Source: DASSBG01 sp965651365 (lineage in GTDB: Bacteria; Pseudomonadota; Gammaproteobacteria; Xanthomonadales; Rhodanobacteraceae). From it: a stretch of DNA of 9,570 bases. The stretch covers positions 1 through 9,570 of the forward strand of contig CBFGSA010000107.1 of the NCBI GenBank assembly GCA_965651365.1, read 5' to 3'. The notes under the pieces were generated by a model. That model searched no databases, had not been told where the DNA came from, and saw only the letters and a program-made list of their open reading frames with translations. Positions within the stretch are counted from its first letter, which is position 1. Every line of letters begins with the position of its first letter. Positions 1 to 4,756 of this stretch are shown in pieces. The position numbers and the translations under genes were made by a program.

Positions 1-236
1 TCGCCGGCTGCATGGTGGTCGAGGGCGTGGTCAAGCGCAACAAGCCGATCCGCGTGCTGCGCGACGACACCGTGATCTTCGAAGGCGAGCTGGAATCGCT
101 GCGTCGGGTCAAGGACAATGTCGAGGAAGTGCGCGCCGGCACCGAATGTGGCATCGGCGTCAAGCAGTACAACGACGTCAAGCCCGGCGACCGCATCGAA
201 TGCTTCGAGCGCGTCGAGGTGGCCAGGACGCTGTAG
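1..236 (+). CDS. infB: Translation initiation factor IF-2, C-terminal end (partial)
   Basis: This is the 3' end of infB; the gene begins upstream of the window. The first full codon is at position 3 and the TAG stop is at 234-236. The 77 visible residues (AGCMVVEGVVKRNKPIRVLR onward) match the last beta-barrel domain of bacterial IF-2, which binds the formyl-Met end of initiator tRNA on the 30S subunit. Conserved stretches are GELESLRR, ECGIGVKQYNDVKPGD and the ending VARTL. The ATG at 12 is an internal Met, since the family reading continues upstream of it without a break. The gene is followed by rbfA, truB, rpsO and pnp, the usual gammaproteobacterial cluster for translation and RNA processing. 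Identity is certain; only the N-terminal part is missing. Confidence 0.97.
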   Translation, partial: AGCMVVEGVVKRNKPIRVLRDDTVIFEGELESLRRVKDNVEEVRAGTECGIGVKQYNDVKPGDRIECFERVEVARTL

Positions 237-254
237 CGCTGCGCGCTCCAGCGT

Positions 255-378
255 CCGGGAGTGGGGAGTCGGGAGTAGGAAGTAGGAAAAGCAACGGCAA
301 AAGCCGCCTACTTCAACCCGGCCGACCACTTCCCGACCCAGGCTTTCCCACTCCCCACTCCCTACTTCCCACTCCCGG
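255..378. repeat. 35-bp imperfect inverted repeat built from 7-bp units (infB-rbfA spacer)
   Basis: The left arm (255-289) holds four tandem heptads of the form GGGAGTN or GGAAGTA at 257-284. The right arm (344-378) holds their complement, CCCACTC/CCTACTT, at 347-374. Reverse-complementing the right arm gives 30 of 35 identities with the left arm, and most differences are transitions that allow G-U pairing in RNA. The loop is about 54 nt. A smaller competing stem pairs 279-286 (GAAGTAGG) with 307-314 (CCTACTTC), and a CGGC-AAAA-GCCG hairpin lies inside it at 295-306. The right arm ends only 7 nt before the rbfA ATG. There is no T-run, so this does not look like an ordinary terminator. The role is unknown: it could be a processing site, affect rbfA translation, or be only a repeat. 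Confidence 0.85.
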
Positions 379-385
379 CTTCACC

Positions 386-757
386 ATGCCCTCACGCGAC
401 TTCAAACGAACCGACCGCATCGCCGCGCTGCTCCGGCGCGAGGTGGGCACGCTGGTGCATCAGCAGGTGCGCGAGTACGGACTGCCGTCGGTCAGCGTGT
501 CCGATGTCGAGGTGACACGCGACATGGATGTGGCCACGGTGTGGGTGACTGCGCTGATCAGCGACCAGTCCGGCCCGGCGGTCAGGCAACTCAACGACAT
601 GGCTGGCGAACTCCGTCATCAGCTCGCCGGCCGCGTGCGCATGCGGCGCGTGCCCGAACTGCGCTTCAAGTATGACGACTCGGTGGACAAGGGTGAGCGG
701 ATTGAGTCGCTGCTGCGCAGCGACCGGGACGGGGGACCGGGGACCGGGGACCAGTAG
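386..757 (+). CDS. rbfA: 30S ribosome-binding factor A
   Basis: The 123-residue product matches RbfA, a small KH-fold protein that binds the 30S subunit and helps mature the 5' end of 16S rRNA, notably under cold stress. Visible family features are the N-terminal RTDRIAALLRREVGTLVHQQV helix region (about 9-28), SVSDVEVTRDMDVATVWVT (37-55) and the C-terminal VPELRFKYDDSVDKGERIESLL (89-110). E. coli RbfA is 133 residues, so the length is normal. The ATG at 386 was chosen because homology starts right after it. It has no Shine-Dalgarno sequence: the upstream bases are the pyrimidine-rich right arm of an inverted repeat. The last residues (about 115-122, DGGPGTGD) are encoded by three GGGGACC heptads, so the tail is repeat-derived and lies outside the KH fold. 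Its position between infB and truB is the standard one. Confidence 0.95.
   Translation: MPSRDFKRTDRIAALLRREVGTLVHQQVREYGLPSVSVSDVEVTRDMDVATVWVTALISDQSGPAVRQLNDMAGELRHQLAGRVRMRRVPELRFKYDDSVDKGERIESLLRSDRDGGPGTGDQ
732..752 (+). repeat. Three perfect GGGGACC heptads inside the 3' end of rbfA
   Basis: GGGGACC occurs at 732-738, 739-745 and 746-752, immediately before the final CAG and TAG of rbfA. The purine-rich strand is the + strand. It resembles the heptads before rbfA (GGGAGTN) and those in truB (AATCCCC, i.e. GGGGATT on the other strand). Because the unit is 7 bp, a change in copy number would alter the reading frame and the stop codon of rbfA. Confidence 0.9.
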
Positions 758-830
758 GAGCGGCACCTTTCCGCTGTCGTGGTCTGCAACGAATACCGAA
801 GTCGGGGGCGTTTGCGCAGCGTTTGCCGCC

Positions 831-857
831 CGTCATCCCCGCGCAGGCGGGGATCCA
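831..857. repeat. REP-like palindrome in the rbfA-truB spacer
   Basis: An 8-bp perfect stem, ATCCCCGC (835-842) with GCGGGGAT (847-854), encloses a GCAG loop and is framed by CGTC on the left and CCA on the right. This CGTCATYCC...GGRATCCA pattern is a very common dispersed intergenic element in proteobacteria. Its meaningless translations, such as DPRLRGDD and WIPACAGMT, are well-known false peptides, and both can be read here on the - strand. It may stabilise or terminate transcripts; no T-run follows. Confidence 0.8.
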
Positions 858-870
858 GTGTCTTTCTTTT

Positions 871-898
871 GAGGTGACCGATGACAAATTCGGACCTC
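871..898 (+). other. Short hairpin in the truB leader
   Basis: GAGGT (871-875) pairs with ACCTC (894-898). After a two-base bulge, CCGA (878-881) pairs with TCGG (890-893), with an 8-nt loop. It lies 26 nt before the truB start and just after the REP-like element. No T-run follows, so it is probably not a terminator. It may be a structured part of the rbfA-truB transcript or have no role. Confidence 0.4.
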
Positions 899-924
899 GG
901 CAGTGACAGCCGAACTCGCGCCAG

Positions 925-1857
925 ATGAGCCAGCACGAATCCCCAATCCCCAATCCCCAATCCCGGCCCGTAAACGGCCTCGTGCTGCTGGACAAGCCGT
1001 TGGGCGACAGTTCCAACCGTGCCCTGCAGAAGGTCAAGCGGCTGTTCGGTGCGAAGAAGGCGGGCCACACCGGAAGCCTGGATCCGCTGGCCACGGGCAT
1101 GTTGCCGGTCTGCCTGGGTGAGGCGACCAAGATTGCCGGTCTGTTGCTGGGTTCGCGCAAGGCGTATCGGGCCGAGGCCCAACTGGGCGTTACCACGGCC
1201 AGCGGTGATGCCGAGGGTGAGGTCACGGCGCGCCGACCTGTGCCGCCACTGGATCGTGCAATGGTGGAACAGGCCATGGCCGCGTTTCGCGGGCGCATCC
1301 GTCAGGTGCCACCGGTGTACTCGGCATTGAAGAAGGACGGCGTCCCCCTGTACAAGCGTGCACGCCAGGGCGAGGCAGTCAGCGCACCGCCACGCGAGGT
1401 TGACATCCACACTTTCGATTTGTTGCAACTGAATGGTGACCGCCTGTCGGTGTCGGTCGAGTGCGGCTCGGGCACCTATATCCGCAGTCTGCTGTCCGAC
1501 CTCGGCGATGCCCTGGGCTGTGGTGCGCATCTGACCGCGCTGCGCCGCACCTGGGTGGAGCCGTTTGGTCCCGATGCGCACATGTACACACTGGATGAGC
1601 TCGAGGCCTGCAAGGATCGTGGCGAGGGCGCACTGCACGAATGCCTGTTGCCCGTTGATGCCGGACTTGTCCAACTGCCGACGATTCACCTGAACGAAGC
1701 CGACAGCGACGCCATGGCCCAGGGCAAGACAGTGGCCGTGGCCGCCGCGGGCATGTGCCGCGTCTACGCAGCCGACGGCCGCCTGCTGGCCCTGGCCGAG
1801 CCGAGAGCGGATGGACGCCTGGCCGTGCGCCGCGGCTTCAACCTGCCCACCCTGTAG
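925..1857 (+). CDS. truB: tRNA pseudouridine(55) synthase
   Basis: The 310-residue product is TruB, which converts uridine 55 in the T-loop of tRNAs to pseudouridine and also acts as a tRNA-folding chaperone. The family core starts at about residue 17 (NGLVLLDKP). The catalytic motif AGHTGSLDPLATG follows, with nucleophile Asp53 (Asp48 in E. coli). Further matches are YRAEAQLGVTTASGDAEG (81-98), RQVPPVYSALKKDG (126-139), VECGSGTYIRSLLSDLG (173-189) and GAHLTALRRTWVEPF (194-208). The C-terminal ~70 residues fit the PUA-type RNA-binding domain. ATG 925 is the only ATG before the core, and an in-frame stop lies at 904-906; no Shine-Dalgarno is evident. Residues 5-14 (ESPIPNPQSR) are encoded by tandem AATCCCC repeats, in the variable arm where E. 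coli has a basic stretch. GTG 982 is a possible late start but would remove the beginning of the first conserved strand. Confidence 0.95.
   Translation: MSQHESPIPNPQSRPVNGLVLLDKPLGDSSNRALQKVKRLFGAKKAGHTGSLDPLATGMLPVCLGEATKIAGLLLGSRKAYRAEAQLGVTTASGDAEGEVTARRPVPPLDRAMVEQAMAAFRGRIRQVPPVYSALKKDGVPLYKRARQGEAVSAPPREVDIHTFDLLQLNGDRLSVSVECGSGTYIRSLLSDLGDALGCGAHLTALRRTWVEPFGPDAHMYTLDELEACKDRGEGALHECLLPVDAGLVQLPTIHLNEADSDAMAQGKTVAVAAAGMCRVYAADGRLLALAEPRADGRLAVRRGFNLPTL
938..964 (-). repeat. AATCCCC heptad tandem repeat (3.9 copies) within the truB 5' coding end
   Basis: AATCCCC is present at 938-944, 945-951 and 952-958, with a partial copy AATCCC at 959-964. The G-rich strand (GGGGATT) is the - strand. 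It starts 13 nt after the A of the truB ATG and is translated as part of TruB residues 5-14. A single-unit gain or loss would shift the truB frame. Runs of this GGGGATT type are, as I recall, frequent in Xanthomonadaceae spacers; here the run lies inside a gene. Confidence 0.92.
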
Positions 1858-1912
1858 AAGCGGCCGCGAGCACGGCGAGCCAAACCGCATTGCCCACTTG
1901 TTGCCAGACGGC

Positions 1913-1941
1913 TTGACCGGGTAAAATAGTCGGCTTGATAC
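1913..1941 (+). promoter_or_regulatory. Likely sigma-70 promoter of rpsO
   Basis: TTGACC (1913-1918) is followed after 17 bp by TGATAC (1936-1941). This would give a start near 1948 and a leader of about 83 nt. An overlapping alternative -10, TAAAAT (1922-1927), has TTGTTG (1898-1903) 18 bp upstream or TTGCCA (1901-1906) 15 bp upstream. A dedicated rpsO promoter between truB and rpsO is also known in E. coli. I cannot decide between the two -10 boxes from sequence alone. Confidence 0.65.
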
Positions 1942-1956
1942 AAGACACCCTTCACG

Positions 1957-2004
1957 GCGGGGCTTTCGCAACATCATCGTTTGGTGATGTTCTGTGAGCC
2001 TCGC
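1957..2004 (+). promoter_or_regulatory. Structured rpsO mRNA leader (candidate S15 autoregulatory element)
   Basis: A lower helix pairs GCGGGGCT (1957-1964) with AGCCTCGC (1997-2004) through one G-U pair. An upper hairpin pairs AACATCATC (1970-1978) with GGTGATGTT (1983-1991) through one U-G pair around a GTTT loop. They are joined by a 5+5-nt internal loop (TTCGC/CTGTG). The structure ends 12 nt before the GAGG ribosome-binding site and 26 nt before the rpsO ATG. In several bacteria S15 represses its own mRNA by binding leader structures that resemble its 16S rRNA site. The position and size fit that role, but S15 binding is an inference. Confidence 0.55.
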
Positions 2005-2016
2005 TGCCGCTTTTCC

Positions 2017-2020
2017 GAGG
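2017..2020 (+). promoter_or_regulatory. rpsO ribosome-binding site (sets the start)
   Basis: GAGG lies 10 nt before ATG 2031. The in-frame TTG at 2022 would leave only 1 nt of spacing, so the ATG is the usable start. The product then begins MSLTAEQ, as E. coli S15 begins MSLSTEA. Confidence 0.7.
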
Positions 2021-2030
2021 ATTGCACTAC

Positions 2031-2300
2031 ATGTCGCTTACCGCCGAGCAGACCCGCGAGGTCATCGAGGAATACCGCCGCGAGCCCAATGACACCGGTT
2101 CCCCCGAGGTCCAGGTTGCATTGTTGTCCGCGCGCATCAATCATCTTTCCGATCATTTCAAGGATCACAAGCAGGATCACCATTCCCGCCGTGGCCTGCT
2201 GAAAATGGTCAACCAGCGTCGTCGCCTGCTGAATTATCTCAAGTCGCGCGACCTGGGCCGTTATCAGTCGCTGATCGAGCGGCTCGGCCTGCGCCGGTAA
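2031..2300 (+). CDS. rpsO: 30S ribosomal protein S15
   Basis: The 89-residue product has exactly the length of E. coli S15. S15 is a four-helix primary binding protein of the 16S rRNA central domain that nucleates platform assembly and contacts 23S rRNA in bridge B4. Hallmarks are NDTGSPEVQVALLSARINHL (about 20-39), the near-invariant HKKDHHSRRGLL motif seen here as HKQDHHSRRGLL (45-56), the QRRRLLNYLK helix and the ending LIERLGLRR. The gene has its own likely promoter and a structured leader that could mediate feedback by S15. A hairpin with a T-run follows the stop, and then pnp, the same order as in E. coli, where rpsO and pnp are partly co-transcribed. Identity is certain. Confidence 0.98.
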   Translation: MSLTAEQTREVIEEYRREPNDTGSPEVQVALLSARINHLSDHFKDHKQDHHSRRGLLKMVNQRRRLLNYLKSRDLGRYQSLIERLGLRR

Positions 2301-2330
2301 TTCCTGCGTGCTTCCGGTTTGAACGCATTG

Positions 2331-2366
2331 CCCGCTCCACGACCTTTACGGTCTGGGCGGGTTTTC
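2331..2366 (+). terminator. Hairpin with short T-run between rpsO and pnp (terminator or attenuator)
   Basis: CCCGCTC (2331-2337) pairs with GGGCGGG (2355-2361), and an inner GACC (2341-2344) pairs with GGTC (2350-2353) around TTTAC. TTTT follows at 2362-2365. The T-run is short and interrupted by CCC, so partial termination with readthrough into pnp is likely. This parallels the rpsO terminator of E. coli. No convincing separate pnp promoter is seen in the 49 bases before the pnp start. Confidence 0.75.
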
Positions 2367-2414
2367 CCGTTTCCGGCATCACCGCAGATCAGACAGTAAA
2401 TACAGGAAAACATC

Positions 2415-4517
2415 GTGGCGAAAATCAGCAAGTCATTCCAGTACGGTAATCACGAAGTCACACTGGAGACGGGTGAAATCGCCCGCCAGGCATCCGGTGC
2501 GGTCATGGTCAAGATGGGCGGCACCGAGGTGCTGGTCGCGGCGGTTGCCGCGCAGACCCAGCGCGAAGGACAGAGCTTCTTCCCGCTGACCGTCGACTAC
2601 AAGGAAAAGTTTTATTCCGCCGGCCGCATTCCCGGCGGTTTTTTCAAGCGTGAAGGGCGGCCGACCGAAAAGGAGACGCTGACCTCGCGCCTGATCGACC
2701 GCCCGATCCGCCCGCTGTTCCCCGACGGCTTCAAGAATGAAGTGCAGATCGTGGCCACCGTGGTGTCGATGGATCCGGAGATCAACGGCGACATTCCCGC
2801 GCTGATTGGCGCCTCGGCGGCACTGGTGCTGTCCGGCGCCCCGTTCAATGGCCCCATCGGCGCCGCCCGCGTTGGCTACAAGAATGGTGAATACCTGCTC
2901 AACCCGGCCACCAGCGAGCTGGAAGGCTCGGACCTGGATCTGGTCGTGGCCGGCACCGAAAACGCCGTGCTGATGGTGGAGTCGGAAGCCAAACTGCTCA
3001 GCGAAGAAGTGATGCTGGGTGCCGTGGTGTTCGGTCACCAGCAGATGCAGGCCGCGATCAAGGCCATCAACGAGTTGGCTGCCGAGGCCGGGCGCAAGGA
3101 TTTCAGCTGGCAGCCGCCCGCAGTGGATTCCTCGCTGGAGGATGCCGTGCGCGCCGCCGTTGGCAACCGTCTGCAGGACGCCTTCCAGATCCAGGACAAG
3201 CTGGAGCGCCGCGACGCCATTGCCGCGATCAAGGACGAGGTCCGGGAAAGCCTGGCCGAGCAGATCGAGGCCAACGGCTGGTCCGGCGAGGCCATTGGCG
3301 CGGTGTTCAAGGACATGGAATACCACACCCTGCGCGACAGCGTGCTGAAGACCAAGAAGCGCATCGACGGCCGCAACCTGGACGACGTCCGTGCCATCAC
3401 CGCGCGCGCCGGCATCCTGCCGCGCACGCACGGCTCGGCCCTGTTCACCCGTGGCGAAACCCAGGCCCTGGTCGCGATCACCCTGGGCACCGCACGCGAT
3501 GCGCAGATCATCGACGAGCCGGCTGGCGAGTCGAAGGATCCGTTCCTGTTCCACTACAACTTCCCGCCGTACTCGGTCGGCGAGTGCGGCCGCATGATGG
3601 GCCCCAAGCGGCGTGAAATCGGCCATGGCCGTCTGGCGCGCCGCGGCGTGCAGGCCGTCAAGCCGGACATGGACCAGTTCCCGTACATGATCCGCGTGGT
3701 TTCGGAAATCACCGAGTCCAACGGCTCCTCGTCGATGGCCTCCGTATGCGGCGCATCGCTGGCCATGATGGACGCCGGCGTGCCGCTGAAGGCGCCGGTG
3801 GCCGGCATCGCCATGGGCCTGGTCAAGCAGGGCGACGACTACGTGGTGCTGTCCGACATCCTGGGTGACGAGGATCACCTGGGTGACATGGACTTCAAGG
3901 TCGCCGGTACCACCGAAGGCGTTTCGGCGCTGCAGATGGACATCAAGATCGACGGCATCACCGAAGAGATCATGCAGACCGCGCTGGCCCAGGCCCGCAA
4001 GGGTCGCCTGCACATCCTTGGCGAGATGGCCAAGGCACTGGACGCTCCGCGCGCCGAGATGAGCGAGTACGCACCGCGCCTGCTGACCATCAAGATCCAT
4101 CCGGACAAGATCCGCGAGGTGATCGGCAAGGGCGGCGCGACCATCCGCTCGATCACCGAGGAAACCGGCGCCACCATCGATATCGACGACGATGGCACCG
4201 TGGTCATCGCCTCGGTCAACCGTTCCGCAGCCGAAGCGGCCAAAAAGCGCATCGAGCAGATCGTGGCCGACGTCGAGCCGGGCCATATCTACGAGGGCAA
4301 GGTGGCCAAGCTGATGGACTTCGGTGCCTTTGTGACGATTCTGCCGGGCAAGGACGGCCTGGTGCACATCTCGCAGATTTCCAACGAGCGTGTGGAGAAG
4401 GTCTCCGACAAGCTCAGCGAGGGTGACACGGTCAAGGTCAAGGTGCTGGAAGTGGACAAGCAGGGTCGCATTCGCCTGTCCATGAAAGCCATCACCGAAG
4501 AAGAAGCCAACGCGTAA
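2415..4517 (+). CDS. pnp: Polyribonucleotide nucleotidyltransferase (PNPase)
   Basis: The 700-residue product is PNPase (711 in E. coli), the trimeric phosphorolytic 3'-5' exoribonuclease of mRNA decay that also works in the RNA degradosome. Domain order is RNase PH-like 1 (about 10-210, with RNA-binding FFKREGRP at 76-83), a helical linker, RNase PH-like 2 (about 320-540), KH (about 553-612, GKGG loop at 571-574) and S1 (about 621-692, starting near GHIYEGKV). The catalytic segment SDILGDEDHLGDMDF carries Asp481 and Asp487, equal to E. coli Asp486 and Asp492. The start is GTG 2415, preceded by AGGA (2404-2407) with 7-nt spacing. The segment that in E. coli reads PPYSVGETG is PPYSVGECG here, a minor variation. 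Expression probably comes from rpsO readthrough; PNPase autoregulation cannot be judged from this sequence. Confidence 0.98.
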   Translation: MAKISKSFQYGNHEVTLETGEIARQASGAVMVKMGGTEVLVAAVAAQTQREGQSFFPLTVDYKEKFYSAGRIPGGFFKREGRPTEKETLTSRLIDRPIRPLFPDGFKNEVQIVATVVSMDPEINGDIPALIGASAALVLSGAPFNGPIGAARVGYKNGEYLLNPATSELEGSDLDLVVAGTENAVLMVESEAKLLSEEVMLGAVVFGHQQMQAAIKAINELAAEAGRKDFSWQPPAVDSSLEDAVRAAVGNRLQDAFQIQDKLERRDAIAAIKDEVRESLAEQIEANGWSGEAIGAVFKDMEYHTLRDSVLKTKKRIDGRNLDDVRAITARAGILPRTHGSALFTRGETQALVAITLGTARDAQIIDEPAGESKDPFLFHYNFPPYSVGECGRMMGPKRREIGHGRLARRGVQAVKPDMDQFPYMIRVVSEITESNGSSSMASVCGASLAMMDAGVPLKAPVAGIAMGLVKQGDDYVVLSDILGDEDHLGDMDFKVAGTTEGVSALQMDIKIDGITEEIMQTALAQARKGRLHILGEMAKALDAPRAEMSEYAPRLLTIKIHPDKIREVIGKGGATIRSITEETGATIDIDDDGTVVIASVNRSAAEAAKKRIEQIVADVEPGHIYEGKVAKLMDFGAFVTILPGKDGLVHISQISNERVEKVSDKLSEGDTVKVKVLEVDKQGRIRLSMKAITEEEANA

Positions 4518-4547
4518 GTAGCGAAGGCACCATTCTGCAACAAGAAG

Positions 4548-4574
4548 ACGCCCGCGCATGCCGCGGGCGTTTTT
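4548..4574 (+). terminator. Intrinsic terminator of pnp
   Basis: A perfect 9-bp GC-rich stem, ACGCCCGCG (4548-4556) with CGCGGGCGT (4562-4570), has a 5-nt loop and runs into TTTTT (4570-4574). It lies 30 nt after the pnp stop. It separates the translation/RNA cluster from the phaEC operon. Confidence 0.93.
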
Positions 4575-4576
4575 GC

Positions 4577-4593
4577 ATGTTGCGATGCAACAT
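4577..4593. promoter_or_regulatory. Perfect 7-bp palindrome ATGTTGC-GAT-GCAACAT upstream of phaE
   Basis: A perfect inverted repeat (4577-4583 with 4587-4593, spacer GAT) directly follows the pnp terminator and lies 163 bp before the phaE start. It could be an operator for a dimeric regulator or a small second hairpin of the terminator. Its TTGC-N3-GCAA core resembles the TGC-rich CTGC-N3-GCAG sites I recall for the PHA repressor PhaR of Paracoccus. That comparison is from memory and weak. Confidence 0.35.
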
Positions 4594-4620
4594 CTCCAGT
4601 ATTAGCATGACTTGCACCAT

Positions 4621-4659
4621 CGTCCCGGACGCCGCGCAGCGGTGATCCGTGACCCACTT
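4621..4659. repeat. REP-like element, copy upstream of phaE
   Basis: Positions 4626-4659 match 6912-6945 after phaC at 30 of 34 bases, in the same orientation. The inner stem pairs GCCGC (4631-4635) with GCGGT (4639-4643) around GCA, and an outer stem pairs CGGA (4626-4629) with TCCG (4646-4649). The CGTC...GATCC/GACCCA framing resembles the REP-like palindrome at 831-857. It lies between the pnp terminator and phaE. No clear phaE promoter was found in the surrounding 4518-4756 spacer. Confidence 0.75.
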
Positions 4660-4744
4660 TCCAGTCGTGGAATATCATTCGCGAGCGGAACGTGCAGCAA
4701 CGCGAGGCAATCGGGCCTGATTGATGCCACTCAGCCGCACACAG

Positions 4745-4750
4745 CAGGAG
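4745..4750 (+). promoter_or_regulatory. phaE ribosome-binding site (sets the start)
   Basis: CAGGAG lies 6 nt before GTG 4757. The in-frame TTG 4721 and ATG 4724 farther upstream have no such site, and the 12 extra residues they would add do not look conserved. Confidence 0.75.
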
Positions 4751-4756
4751 CAATCA

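Noticed and set aside
12..14. ATG as start of a separate 74-residue protein
   Set aside because: The reading continues upstream as AGC in perfect agreement with IF-2, so this is the end of infB, not a small gene.
257..374. CRISPR array or short spaced repeats before rbfA
   Set aside because: The units are 7-bp tandem repeats without spacers and the two blocks are inverted; no cas genes are present.
619..1977. A 452-codon open frame on the - strand opposite rbfA and truB
   Set aside because: It spans two well-identified genes, the REP-like element (giving the false peptide DPRLRGDD) and the rpsO promoter; no recognisable domain.
2022..2024. TTG as rpsO start
   Set aside because: It would lie 1 nt from the GAGG site; ATG 2031 gives the conserved MSL start and the normal 89 residues.
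2433..4559. A 708-codon open frame on the - strand opposite pnp
   Set aside because: It mirrors the codon structure of pnp in a GC-rich genome, gives a His/Gly/Ala-rich product with no family resemblance, and runs through the pnp terminator.
4612..4720. Promoter for phaE
   Set aside because: No pair of -35 and -10 boxes with acceptable spacing was found; the region is mostly the REP-like element. The real promoter may use another sigma factor or lie near 4573-4602, but the match there (TTGCAT, 18 bp, CAGTAT) is too weak to report.
4721..4726. TTG/ATG as phaE start
   Set aside because: No ribosome-binding site; GTG 4757 has CAGGAG at 6 nt.
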